A stretch of DNA of 64,000 nt from Stentor coeruleus (lineage: Eukaryota > Ciliophora > Heterotrichea > Heterotrichida > Stentoridae). The notes beneath the pieces were generated by a model. That model did no database searches and was not told the DNA's origin. It worked only from the letters and a program-made list of their open reading frames with translations. The DNA lies in contig MPUH01000038.1 of the NCBI GenBank assembly GCA_001970955.1, forward strand, positions 79,547 to 143,546. Reading direction: 5' to 3'. Shown here one piece after another: positions 31,119 through 43,523 of this stretch. Position numbers and translations under genes: made by a program. Each line of letters starts with the position of its first letter. The first letter of the stretch is position 1.

Positions 31119-31710
31119 GAATTTTAGCACAAATTAAACTTTTTATGTGTTGAAATGTATAATGATTATGCATGATTAATAAAGGTTCTGTTAATATGTT
31201 GAACTTAATACTGTGAGAATTTCAGATTATAAAAATAATGAAAATCAATAGGAAATTGATAACCTTAGACACAAAATAATAATTAAGTCAGCTTCTAGAT
31301 TTGATAGCTGAAAGTGAAAGTATAAGTAAAAAGACTTTTAGAGATTTAGCACTATTTTATTATAAAGGAATTCAGGAAAATTAATTTAGATTTATCATCA
31401 GGAAATTTTTAGGATTAACAGAACTTGTTTCTGAGTATATAATTATAGAAAAGACTTGGTTTTAGAAAGATTATTTTCATATTCTTAGCTCCAGGAAATA
31501 CAAGAAAAAATATTACTTAAAAAGAAACTTACCTTTTTTGGTTAATTTCCTTAGCTTACCAATAAGATTAGTATTATTTTTCCTTGGCCTAACTCAAAAC
31601 TATTAGTTGGATTATTAAGCCAAAATGCTCTAATAAGAAGTCAAAAATTTCTTAATGAACAAAACAATCTTGAAAATGTTTAGATATTTTTTAATGTTTA
31701 ATAACAAAGC
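31119..31710 (+). pseudogene. Deleted, decayed copy of the pseudokinase gene at 62304
   Basis: This segment aligns at the nucleotide level with the open gene at the right end of the window. Shared landmarks are agaattttagcaca upstream (31121 versus 62046), ataaaggaattcaggaaaat (31361 versus 62447), cttgtttctgagtatataat (31427 versus 62508), a run around gggttaatttctttaactta (about 31540 versus 63819), and atcttgaaaat near the end (31669 versus 63960). The relic has many stops and frameshifts. It lacks an internal block corresponding to roughly 62590-63765, so the two ends are joined near 31490. It is a dispersed dead copy. Confidence 0.8.
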
Positions 31711-31923
31711 TAATCACTTACTTAGTAACTAAAAAAATTATAATATATTAATTCCAACATAAAAACTCTTCAAAATCCTAATCCACCTTCATCAATAATT
31801 TTACTATAACCAAATTTCTAAACCTAATCTTAAAATCTATAATAAAATTACTCTAAATTCTTCCTATCTCACAGTAATAACCTCTAATAAAAAGCGTGAA
31901 TTCCCAAAACAATATAATTATAA

Positions 31924-34900
31924 ATGGAAATTACTTATCCTAGAAGAAGTTCATCCAAAGATCCAAGCCATACCAACGCAAATAGATACCTAGCATACAC
32001 CCAATCACGCCCAAAGTCAATGTCAAAAGATCGTAAAAAAGAAGATCCCCCAAGGGCATCAGCAATAGATGCGCGGCTGGCAACAGTATACGATAAAGTT
32101 AAAAGTAAAATATATACAGTACTAAGTTACACCAATGATCCAATTGTTCCTATAAAATCCCCAGCATTTCTAAATACAAAAAACGAATTCGAAAAAGATA
32201 ATCAAAGACATTCAAGAAAGTCTTCAAGTTTTACTCAAATCACTGAAATGCTTTCAAAAGCCCAAGCTGAAACATTTGAGATTTTTAAACATTGTAAAGT
32301 CTTAGATGAAATGAGTTTCAATGCTAAACTTTGGGAAGTTTTTAACAATCTAAGTCATGAAATATGGAATAATTGTTTTCAAAACAGGTTAAGTGATAAA
32401 AGTTTGGCCCAAGAAAATATACAATTAAGAAATACATTGGCTCAGATGGAACAACAAGTTTTAAGATTAAAAGTTCATATTCAAGATAAAGACTTAGAAA
32501 GAGGAGAGTCGGAGATTCATTTTTTAAAAACAGAACTTGAAAGGACTAAAGGTCTTGGACAGGATCTTCAAATGGAACTTAGTAATAAAATTGCTTTAAT
32601 ACAAAGTCAAGAACAACAATTAAGCATTTTAAGGCATGAGTTAAGAAATAGAGATAATGATCTTATGGGAAGGACACAAAGTAAAATTTCTGGAACTGCA
32701 GTGGATTTAAGAGATAAACTTTTAAAAGTTACTCAAGAAAGAGACGCACTTAGAGAATGGAAAAATCGATTCACTCAATATCCTTCAACATATGAAAAAG
32801 CTATACATAAAATCAAAGAAGATCATATTATGGAAAAACAAAAATTACAAGATAGTATCGAACAATTACACTCTTTGGTTGGAGAAAAAAGTCCAAAAAA
32901 TGCATCTAAAACGACATATGGTTTTTTTTCATCAAAAGATAGAGAAGCTGTATTTAGGAACTCAACAAGATCTTCTCCTAATACTGAAAATAAACTTAAA
33001 GACCAAATCCTTGGAATGAAACAAGAAATAGCAGACCTTAAAGAAAATTTGAATATGATTTTAGCTGACTATGAAAGTGTTTGTCATAAATTTAAAGTTC
33101 AAAGCGAGCAGTTTGAAAGAGCGAAAGCTGAGTTTGAAATTACTATAGAAACTTATGAAATAAGGTTAAAAGAAAATGCTGAAAGGGTTGAGAATAAAGA
33201 AAAAGAAAAGCTTGACTCAGAAGGGAAAATTACTTTTGGGGGTATAGGAAGAGGTAAAAAACAAGTATTTAGAGCTGGAAGGGTAGAAAGAAAAGATGAG
33301 AGTTTTGATTTGGAGATACTCAGAGAAAAAATTGAAAGTTTGGAAGGGGATAAGAAAAAGCTTGAAGAGATTTTAAAGCAGGATGAAGATCAAATGAATC
33401 AGTTTGAAACTGAAATTGAAGACTTGAAATTATTGCTTGAAGACCAAAAAGCTAATTTTACTACAATTCAAGATGAAGAAAAATCTAAGTATTTGAAGAA
33501 AGTAAAGGAGTTAGAGGATAAACTTAAACAATCTGATATGAAAATTGAAGATGCACTTAAAAAAACTAAAAAAGATCAGGAACTTATTAAAAGTAAAGAA
33601 AATGAGTTGGAAGAGATGGAAATGATGGTGAAATCTTTAGAAGAAGAGAATATAAGTTTGGAAAATGACATGAAAACATTAAAAGAAAGTCTTGAAAATA
33701 AGTTTATATTACAAAAGAACACTGAGGTTATGAGATTAAATAGACTTATTCAAAGGCTCCAAGAAGAAATTAAAAAAGAAAAAGACTTAAATGAAGACTC
33801 GAAAAACAGTTTGATGAGTCCTTTAAAAAATGAAGTTAATCAATTGAAACTTGAATTAAACAATCAAAATGCAGCAAATGAGCAGCTTTTAATGGATAAA
33901 GAAATCCTTTTGATTGAAGCTGAAGAACTTAAAAATACGCTTGAGTCTAAAAAACAAGAATTTAAGTTACTTGAAGATAAATTTAAAGCCCAACAAGGGG
34001 AAATAAGAGAAAATCAGAAAAAAATTGCTGAGTTTACGAAAAATGCTAAGCAAAATCAAGAGTTGTTAGAAAAAATTAAAGGATTTAAAGCTGAAATAAA
34101 TGAAAAGAAAGTTAGTATTGAGGATCTTGATAGAAACAACTGTGAAAAAGATAAAAAGATTAGAGAATTAGAGTTAAGAGAACAAGAATATGAAAACCAG
34201 CTTAATAAAATACTCCAGGAAAACAGAGAAAATGATAAAAGAAATAAGGAACAGCAAAAAAAAATACTTTTTGAGAAAGATAAAGAAAAGAAAAACCTGG
34301 AAAACACAATAAAAACCCTTCAGGATCTGGTAAACGACCTTGAACAAGATCTTAAAGACAAAAAAAACCAAATCACTGAAGAGTTTACTAAGAAACTTGA
34401 AGAAAAAGATAAGGAAATCAACAGGAACTTAAAAAAACTTGAAGATTTCCAAGAGGATACAAAGAAAAGGCTTATTTTAGCTGAAAAAGATAAAGAATCC
34501 AGTTTGGTTACTTTAAAAAACCATTTGAAAAAAGTTAATGATGATTATGCTGAACAAATAACTATAAGGAAATCTTTAGAAACTCAAATTGCAGATCTGG
34601 AATTAGAATTAAATGATGCTCTTGAAACTAAAGATAATAAAATATCAGAATATGAGATCCTAAACGAAGCTTTCCAATTATTACAAGATGAAATTAAAGA
34701 GTTAAGGATGATAAACAATAAAAATCAGCAGAAAGAACAAGAAATTCAAGAAAAAGATATGAAAATCATAGAATTTGAGGGGAAAATCGCCAAAAATGAA
34801 GATCAGTATAAAAATAATATTGAAAAGCTTAATAAACAGATTAAAAAAGAACAAGAAAACTATAGGAATTTAGAAAAAGCTCATGAGAAATTGGAAAAAA

Positions 34901-37900
34901 GCTTAGAAAACCTTCAATGTGCTGGTTACGATAAAGAAAACGCTGATATGAAAATTACAGAAATGAATGAAAAAATTGAATTTTTAGCTCAATCTTTAAA
35001 AGAAAAAACTGAAGAATCTTTAAGACATCAAGAGAATTTTGAAAACCTTAATGAAAAACTCTTAAATATACAAAATCAAAAATCATCAAATGATTCTATA
35101 ATTCAAAGCTTAAAAAATCAAATTAATAATCAAAAAACTAGATTGCAATCTTTAGAAGAAATAAAAGATGAACTTGAAGAAAAACTTAGAAGGCTAAGTC
35201 TTGAAAATGATGAGATAAAAAAGAGTCTTATAGAAAAAGAAGAAAATTATACGACAATGTTTAAACAATATACTGAGATTACAGAGAAAAATAATGAATA
35301 TGAAGATTTGGAATATCAGTTTGAAGTTATGACTATGAAAATCAAGGAAAAAGAAACTGAATTTGAATCATTTAATTATGATTACAGAGTTTTGAATCAG
35401 AAATATGAAGATAAAATCAAAGAAAACGATGAGATTAAAAGCTTTATCGAAACTTTAATAGCAAAAAACAAAGGGTTAGTTATAATAGTTGATGAACTTA
35501 AAAAGAAAAATGAAGAAGCTGAAATGTTTATAAAGGAAAATAATGATAAAATTAAAGATATGGTCGATATGAAGATGTATAAAGACTTAGGTTTACAAGT
35601 TGAGAATCTGGCAGAGACTATTGCTGAGTACCAATTGAATCTTAAGAGAAAAAATAAAGAAAATCAGGAGTTGAATATAAAAATAAATGATTTCGAAAAG
35701 GTTGTAAATCAAAAAGATGAAGAAAATAAAAGACTAAAATCAGAGAATGAGGATTTAAATAATCATATCAAGGAAAAAGAACTTGAAATTGCCTCACTTG
35801 AAAATAAAATAACAAGAAATAAAGGGAAAATTAATGAAAAACAAGAAAATCGTGATGTAGAAATCAAAAATATCATACTAAATTTAGAAAATGCTGAAAA
35901 AGACAATCGATTTTTATCAGAGAAAATCAAAGAAAAAGATATACAAATTCAAGAAATACAAATGAAAGCAGAGATGTGTGAACAAATGAAAGAAATCAAC
36001 TATAATTTAAACGTAAAACTTGAAGAAAATGAAAGAAGCATTCGGAAAGCTGAGGAAACTATAGAAAAATTAAAAGAAGAAGTAACTAAGTATGAAGAAT
36101 TATTAAAATCTGAACAAAATCAGTCTGAAAAGTATCGTGAAGATAAGGAAAATGCTCAAATTATCTTTGAAAGTAAAATAAAAATCCTACAAGATGAACA
36201 GAAAGAGTCTGATAAATACCTTAATTCTAAAGAAAATACTATAAATAACTTGGAAAAAACCATTAAAACTTTTCAGGATGAGCAAAATAACTATAAAAAG
36301 AATTTTGCGGATAAAGATAACTCTATAGTTTCACTGGAAAATAGAATTAAATCTTTTCAATATGAACAGGAAAAATATACTATTTCACTTTTAGAAAAAG
36401 ATAATGCAATAAAAGATTTGCAAAATATTATAAATAATTTACAAGATGAACTTGAGTTATCTAAAAAACATGCTATTAATAAAGAAAATGCTATGATAAC
36501 TTTAGAAAATCAAATAAAATTATTGCAAAAAAAACACATAGAGTCTGAAGAACTTCTGGCAGATAAAGATAACAAAATAATTGGGTTTGAAAAAACAGTA
36601 AAATCATTAGGATTTGAAATAAGTGGATTAAAAAATGCGTTATCAGACAAAGAAAATACTGTAATTGCTATAGAAAATGAAAAAAAAATATTCCTAGCAA
36701 AACATAAAGCTAGTAAAAAGCTCCTTGCCGATAAAGAAAATGCTCTGCTTATACTAGAAAATGATAACAAATCGCTTCTTATTGATCAAAAAATCAACCA
36801 CAAGCTTCTCGCCGAAAAAGAAAACGCTATAAGCTCTTTAGAAACCAATATAAAATCTCTAACAGATTACCAAAATCAACACAAAACTACTCTTTCAGAA
36901 AAAGAAACCACAATAACCCATCAACAAGAAACCATTCACACCCTAGAAACCAAACTAAAATCCTTAGAATCTTTAAAAGAAAGCCTTTCATCTTCCTTAA
37001 AACTCTTAGAAAACGATAAACTCAATCTAGAAAGCCTTTTATCAGAAACTAAAAAAGACAAAAAAGCATTTAAACAACAAAAACAAAGCGAAATCCAAAC
37101 TCTCCATACAACCTTTGAAGAAGAAAAAGCTAAAACTGCAAGTATAATCCTTGATCTTCAAACCAAATTACAAGAAACAATTAAAACTTGCAATATAAAA
37201 AGTATAACTTCCGATGAAAATCCAGAGTCCTCCATATCTGAAGTTTCTTCATATAAAACCCAAATTCTATCTTTAGAAACTCAAATCCGAGCATTAAAAA
37301 TAGAGCTTCAAGCTGAACAATATGAAGTATCTCAACTAAATGACAAAATATGGAGACAAAAAACTAAAAAACAAGGCCATATTCTTGAATTATCCCATAT
37401 CCAAAAGCAAATGTCTAAACTTTCATGCAAAATTTCCCTTCAAGACAAAGAAATCCTTGAAAAAACCTCACAAATTGACGAGCTCACTCACACCATAACC
37501 GAAAAAAATCAAGAACTCAACATAAAATCCGAAAAAATCGAAGAACTACACAAATCCTTAAACGAAAAAAATCTTAAAATTCAAGAACATGAAGAAAAAA
37601 TCCAAACACCAAATGAAACTGAATCCAAAGAAAATATCGAATCATTAATAGAAAGATACGATCTAGAAATTCAAATGAAACAAGAAAATATACGAGAATT
37701 AGAGTTTTCTTATAAAGAATTCAAAGAAAGAGAAAAATATTTATTAAATCAATTAACTAATAATGAAAAACAAAATATGAATTTACAACAAGAAATTGAC
37801 ACATTATTTCAAGAAAAAGTTCAATTAAATTCTTATATAAATAAACTTAAAGAAAATACATCAGAAAAAATTAAGACTTTAGAGCTACAAATAACAAAGC

Positions 37901-40413
37901 ATATAGAAAATCTAGAGATAAAAGAAAATGAGTATTTTTTATATAGTAATTTATCTTTAAAAACTGAGATTAAAGAACTTGAGAATAAAAATAATGAATT
38001 TATAGAACTAGCTGAAGAAAATGATGAAAGATTTGAAGATTTAGAAAATGAAATTACTAGCCTTGAAGCTCAGATTAAGGAAATGAAAAATCAAATACAA
38101 AGCAAAGATGAACAGATAAGTTATTATGATAAGGAAATAGAAAAATATAAGAATTTATCGATAACCCAAGAAAACAAAATAAAAAGCTATGATTTTGATA
38201 TAGAAAAAGCTCAAGAAACGATAAGGTATTTACAAGATGAAATTAAAAAGAAGGAAAATGAGAGTTTGGATTTTGATGAAAGTACTGGGAATATACAAAA
38301 CTCTTTGGAATTGTCGATAAAAAGCTATGAGGAAAGCATGAGATTTTTAAAAGAAGATTTAGAAAAAACTCAAATTCTTGCTAAAGAAAAAGATGATGAG
38401 ATTGAGTCTATGAAAAAAATTATAAAAATTAATGAAAAAAAACTTGAAAAAACTAAAGATGAAATAAACAATATAGAAAATTCTTTTCAGATGAAAATAG
38501 GATCTTTGATGAATGAAATTGCTATGAAAGATGAAGAGTAAATGATATATAGAATAAATCAAGCTAAAAAAAAAATGCTTGCTGATGAAGATATGGAAAA
38601 TTCTAATAATGAGAAATTGATAAAGAAATTTGAGGAACAGATAAGTAGATTAAAGACAGAAATTAAGAATAAAGAGTTTGAATTTAGGACATTAGAAGGA
38701 GATTTTAATACACAGAAAGAGAATTTAAGGATTAAAAATGAAGAAATTGATGAGATTAAAAATGCGAATTTACGTTTAAATGAGGAATATTTACAGCTGA
38801 AAAACTCTTTTGAATTAGAGATAAGGTTGAAAGGATTAATGGAGACTAGAATAAATGATGCTGAGAAGGAAAATCATGAAGTTGTAGAAAGACTTCGTTC
38901 AAAGAATTTACGACTTAAAGATAAAATTAGAGGTCTTAAAGAACAGATAGAGGATCCTGGGTCGAGTAGAAGTAAAGTGAAAATTGAAGATTTAGAAGCT
39001 AGACTAGTTGAAGCTGAGATGGTAATAAAGGAAAGGACTGAATTGTAAATTTTATATAGTATTGAGGAACAGGCTGAGTTTATAAAAGAACTTGAAACTA
39101 TTGAACAACAAAAATTCGATATAGAAGATCAACTTGAAAAAGAAAAAGCAACCATTAACGAACTTTATAATAAAAACCTGAAACTTATTCAGAAAAACAA
39201 AAAACTTAAAGAATTATTTAAAGAACATATAAACCCGAATGATAAAACTCAAATTTCTGACCCGAAAACTAGTGAGAAAATAAAAATTTTACAGTTAAAA
39301 TTAGATGAGCAACAACAACACTCAGATCTTGAAAAAAGACTCATATTATCAAGACAGGAACAAGAAATAAAAGATTTAGAAAATTGCATAAAAGAGCTTC
39401 AAAACAATTTGCAAAATAAAGAAAAAATGTAATTTTAATATAGAATAGAAGAATTGAGGTATGAGTTGGGAAAATGTAAAACGACTATTGACTCTTTGAA
39501 TAAAATAAATGGAGACCTTGAATATCAAATGTTAGATACAAATAAAAGCGCTAGGAAAAAAAACGAAGGGGATTATTCAGAGAAAGAAAGTGAGCATTCT
39601 ATTGATGATCATGAAAAGAGAGAAACTCATTTTACTAATTTTGTTGTATGCAAAGTTGTTAAGTATGATAGCAAAACTTGGTGTTTAATATTTTTGAAAA
39701 ACCAAAAACAGTACAATTGGCATGAAAAGTATATCCTAAGAGAAATCAACCCATCAATAGAAATTCCAGAACCTTACGAAGAACATCTCGAAAAAAACTT
39801 AGCATCACAAGCTGAAGATATAAAAGAACTCAATTTAATCAGACTTCTAGTTTTCCCTCCAGAAATAAAATGTGAAGAAAATCTTCTTAAAAAAATAGAA
39901 ACCCTAATTAAAACCTTTAACTCTTTCAAGGGACCCAACTCTCAACCTTACAAAATTTTTGGCTTTGAAGAAGAAGTTAGCTCAGCTCCAATAACTAATT
40001 TGAATCCATTAGAAACATTTTCAGATAACAGATCAGAAAATTCAGTCCAAGTTACAGCTGAAGAAGCTAATGAGGTATTTAGAAAAATGAAAAATTTAGA
40101 AGAGGAAAATATGGAGTTAGAAAATAGGATTATGCTTTTGAATCAACAGTTGTTACATTTTAAAAGTGAAGGAAGGGCTGGGCAGTTTAGTGGAAGAAGT
40201 GATGCGACAACTGAGCAGATAAGAGATATTATGTTGGCGATGCTAGATACTTTACCATTACAAAGTGGTGAGACAGAGAAAAATATTAAGATTATTTTGG
40301 ATATATTGAATATTAAAAAGGATTATCAAGAAACGCTATATGAAAAGAGGGAAGTAATGAGTCCCCAAGGAAAAAAGAACCCATTTAAAAATCTATTTAA
40401 AAAAAAGAAATAG
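31924..40413 (+). CDS. Giant coiled-coil protein (about 2,814 residues), golgin-like
   Basis: The gene has four exons, join(31924..38537,38553..39044,39060..39428,39444..40413). The three introns are all 15 nt and phase 2 (gtaaatgatatatag, gtaaattttatatag, gtaattttaatatag), each starting with an in-frame TAA. Residues 1-130 are basic and Ser-rich. From about 150 to 2,550 the protein is almost continuous coiled coil. Residues about 1408-1687 form ten repeats of exactly 28 residues (consensus KENAI..LEN.IK.LQ.....K.LAD), which is four heptads each. A non-coil domain near 2,555-2,640 (VVCKVVKYDSKTWCLIFLKN) precedes a C-terminal segment TEQIRDIMLAMLDTLPL...EKNIKIILDILNI resembling GRIP/GRAB Golgi-targeting domains. 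I infer a Golgi or vesicle tether. A centrosomal or basal-body scaffold is the main alternative. Confidence 0.85.
36145..36984 (+). repeat. Ten tandem 84-bp (28-residue) coding repeats
   Basis: Within the giant gene the KEN/KDN/KET triplet recurs at exactly 84-base intervals from 36145 to 36901 (nine full periods, then a tenth). The repeats are diverged at the DNA level but aligned in the protein. Twenty-eight residues are four heptads, so the register of the coiled coil is kept. Confidence 0.85.
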
Positions 40414-40738
40414 ATAATTATATAAGTATTTTTAACTAGTCTTTAGAATATATTCATCTAATACAATATTTAAAAATAGAGTATAAAAACATCAATGTTT
40501 CAATTTTAACTCACTTTTTAACAACATATTATAAATTTCATAATAATCCAATTAAAAAATCGTTTATAAATACAACCTACAAATTACAACTATTAATCCT
40601 TATACCTCATATCATCACCTAATAACAAACCTTATTTTCTTATTATATCTAATCCTCTTTTCTTATTATATTCAATACTATTTTTTTATTATATATAATC
40701 TTTTCCATTTATTCACCAATGCTAATATATTATTAAAT
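40414..40738. other. Short AT-rich intergenic region
   Basis: This is spacer between two plus-strand genes. The second half is C-containing and G-poor, as upstream of other plus-strand genes, with three near-repeats of tcttattatat. No gene was seen. Confidence 0.55.
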
Positions 40739-42124
40739 ATGATACCAGGGAACAAATTTTCGGAACCAACAGAAGACTGGGGTTTTATCGCAAAAATCAA
40801 AGATGAACAAGCAAAAAAAAATATCGAAAACGAACGCAAAGCTGAAAAACAACGAAGACTTCAATACAAAACTGAACTTGATAAGCAACTAAGCTTCAAA
40901 AGACAAAACAGCCCCGACTACCAAAGCAGTAACGATGACCGAGAGTTCCTCAAAGCTCAAATGGTGGCTTTCAAAAACTCAGAAATCCAACAAAAACTCG
41001 AACAACGGAACTACTTCAAAATATTCCAAGAAGAGAATTCTGAGGTCCTTCAAGCCAAAATGCGGCAACAACAAATCGCCGATTCCCAAGAAAAACATAA
41101 AGAAAAATTACTAAACGATAAAATCCTCCAAGACCTAGAATTGGAAAAACAAACTGAATTGCAAAAAAAAGAAAAAAAAGCTCAAGAGGAAAGACAAGAA
41201 CTTCAAAGACAACTTCAAGAAAAAATGCTCAAAGAACAGAAAACGAGTATAGAAAAAGCTCGAGAACGTGAGTTAGTTGCAAAGAAAATTGAAGAAATGA
41301 AAGCTGTTGAAGATAAGTATTCTGAGTTTTATAAAAAAAGGATGCAGGATTTGGATGAAAAAATGAAATACTTTAAGCCGAGTGTCGAAACTTTTGATAA
41401 GAAAGAAGAGCTTATAAAAAAACGATGTGAAGACTGGGAAGTTAAAAACAATGAAAGATTAGCTTTTAAAGAAAGATATGAAATGGAAAGTAGGAATATA
41501 GTTAAAAGTCGTGTCCGAGATGAACTTTTAAAGCAAATTGATTATAAAACTAAAGTTAAAAAACTTGAGTATCAAGAAGGGATAAAGTATCAGAAACTAG
41601 CACAGCAGGAAGCTTTTGAAGAAGAATATAAAGCGAAACTTAAACGTGCGCAGAAGGTTATAGAACAGGATCAGATAAGAAAAAGTTATGATAATCAACT
41701 TGGGTCTAAACAATCTCATTCTCTTTCAAGGTTAAAAGGTGAGTCTATAGAACGATACTCTCAAAGAGCTGGTAATCGGATTAATGAATCTCGATATAGA
41801 CTAGGAATCCCATCTATTCTTGATTCTCCAGCTCAAATACTACCTAAACAACCATTCCAAAGGGTTTTTACATCAAATAGAAAGGATTTTGTAGTAAATG
41901 CCAGTTTTTCTCCAGATCGGATACCAACAAAAACTGATATTAACCAATCATATGAACAAATTTATACTAAAAGACCTTTATTTAATGAACTTAGTAAGCA
42001 TAATCCAATAACTAATCCTATAGGCTCATCAATACCTAGGATATTACAAGGACAAAGAGCAGGAAAAGGGTTCAGATCCCAACCTAAACTCAATGGGATT
42101 AAAGATATATTTAATCATGTCTAA
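40739..42124 (+). CDS. Coiled-coil protein, probably cytoskeletal or ciliary
   Basis: The product is 461 residues with no intron. Residues about 20-330 are one long Lys/Glu/Gln-rich helix (QAKKNIENERKAEKQRRLQY, EEYKAKLKRAQKVIEQDQIR) of the trichohyalin-like type common in ciliary microtubule proteins. The last 120 residues are basic, Pro/Ser-rich and disordered, with short repeats of the type IPSILDSPAQ and IPRILQGQRAG. I do not recognise a specific family. The neighbouring genes (giant coiled coil, FHA protein, DRC3) give a cytoskeletal flavour but no proof. Confidence 0.75.
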   Translation: MIPGNKFSEPTEDWGFIAKIKDEQAKKNIENERKAEKQRRLQYKTELDKQLSFKRQNSPDYQSSNDDREFLKAQMVAFKNSEIQQKLEQRNYFKIFQEENSEVLQAKMRQQQIADSQEKHKEKLLNDKILQDLELEKQTELQKKEKKAQEERQELQRQLQEKMLKEQKTSIEKARERELVAKKIEEMKAVEDKYSEFYKKRMQDLDEKMKYFKPSVETFDKKEELIKKRCEDWEVKNNERLAFKERYEMESRNIVKSRVRDELLKQIDYKTKVKKLEYQEGIKYQKLAQQEAFEEEYKAKLKRAQKVIEQDQIRKSYDNQLGSKQSHSLSRLKGESIERYSQRAGNRINESRYRLGIPSILDSPAQILPKQPFQRVFTSNRKDFVVNASFSPDRIPTKTDINQSYEQIYTKRPLFNELSKHNPITNPIGSSIPRILQGQRAGKGFRSQPKLNGIKDIFNHV

Positions 42125-42462
42125 GTATTTAGTATCTACGTAAAATAAATTATTAGAAATTGGATTATGCTTGGCAGATATTGTTGTGGGTTGTGAATTA
42201 GATTAAAGATTTGGTTTGTTTTGTAGTCTTCTAACTCAGGTTAATATTGATTCATAAAATTACTGAGTATAAACATGCAATACAAATAAATCGAATTTCT
42301 AATGATTTACTTTCTAAATCAGCAAAACTCTGCAAATTAAAAAAAAATAAACATCATATAGCACATACAAGTATTTATAAATACAACAAATAATTTATTC
42401 AATAACATCATATAAATTTAATCATCTCACAATCATATTATATATAAAATATAACATTACTA
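42125..42462. other. Intergenic between convergent genes
   Basis: This short AT-rich spacer is downstream of both neighbours. The left part is T/G-rich (3' flank of the plus-strand gene). Nothing else was seen. Confidence 0.55.
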
Positions 42463-43374
42463 TTAAGAACTATCTGTAACTGAAACAACCTGAAAAACCG
42501 CTTGATTCGCTTTAAATATCATAGATGTGTACATTTCAATTTCTTCAGATAAATAAAGCCAAGTGCCATTTGTGCTTTTCTTTTGCATATCCCCATCAAC
42601 TAAATTCCATCCATTTGAATTATAAAACACAGTAGCATGTATCTTAGAAAGAAGATTATCATCAAGTCTAAGGTCACAAGTTATCCCTCTACCCATAGTT
42701 ATATGTTTATTCACATATTCATTACCTTCAAAGCAAATGCTTCCTCTTTCCTCTCCCATAATTTTAATATTCAAAACAGGTATTTTTTCAAGTACAGCTT
42801 GGGAAAACGCAAGAAAACTTGACCCAATATTTATAATCATATTTTCTTTTAAAATCTATATATAAACTACCAGTGATGAATCTAATCTTACATATGCACC
42901 AAAACCTTTTCCTAAATCCCTTATACAAAAACTATCTTTTTCTATAGAATAATAAATACAAAAATGTCTTCCTCTATGATGTTCCTGTATTTCTTTGTTT
43001 TGAACTGGAATTACTATGTCGTTTATTATAATATTTCGATCTTTACGTTTACATCCAAAGTAAACCTTACCGTCTTTAAAGGTCCTTTTTGAGTTCTCAA
43101 GGCCATAATTTGTTATTTTAAAATGCGTGTCTTTTGGAATTGGGCCGGAATTTACTACTTTTATATGAAGTTGGATGGACGATTGAAGATTAGTTTTATT
43201 TGTTATTCGGTTTACTATTGATTGACTTTCATTGCTGATATTGTCATTTGTTTGGCAGACTTCGTTTATTATATTAACTTTATGAGGTGATTTCATGCTT
43301 CGAGGTGATAGCATTGTTATTTCTTCCATCATCGATGAGGAAGCTTCACAACAGTTAATAACCCCATTACCCAT
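42463..43374 (-). CDS. N-acylated protein with two FHA domains
   Basis: The gene has two exons, complement(join(42463..42855,42871..43374)). The 15-nt phase-0 intron at 42856-42870 (gtagtttatatatag) ends in an in-frame TAG. The product is about 298 residues. MGNGVINCC at the N-terminus fits myristoylation at Gly2 and palmitoylation at Cys8/Cys9. FHA domain 1 is divergent (FGCKRKDRNIIINDIVI, then CIRDLGKGFGAYVRL). FHA domain 2 is more canonical: TMGRGITCDLRLDDNLLSKI with an S..H pair, then a W-x-L-x-D-x-D strand and STNGTWLYL. FHA domains read phosphothreonine, so this looks like a membrane-tethered phospho-reader. The intron falls between the two domains. The target is unknown. Confidence 0.85.
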
Positions 43375-43523
43375 TATAGTATTTTTATACTAACAATCTA
43401 GTTATGCTATTTATAATAAAGACTATTTTAAAGATATAATTTTTTGAATAAGATAATATTTTAGTATCAGATATTAATTGGTATATATTCTTATTAAATC
43501 ATTCTAAAAAGTCTATAAACTAT

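Noticed and set aside
38538-39443. Separate genes at 31924, 38542, 39060 and 39454
   Set aside because: Each break is a 15-nt GTA...AG intron in phase 2. Removing them joins one frame of 2,815 codons including the stop.
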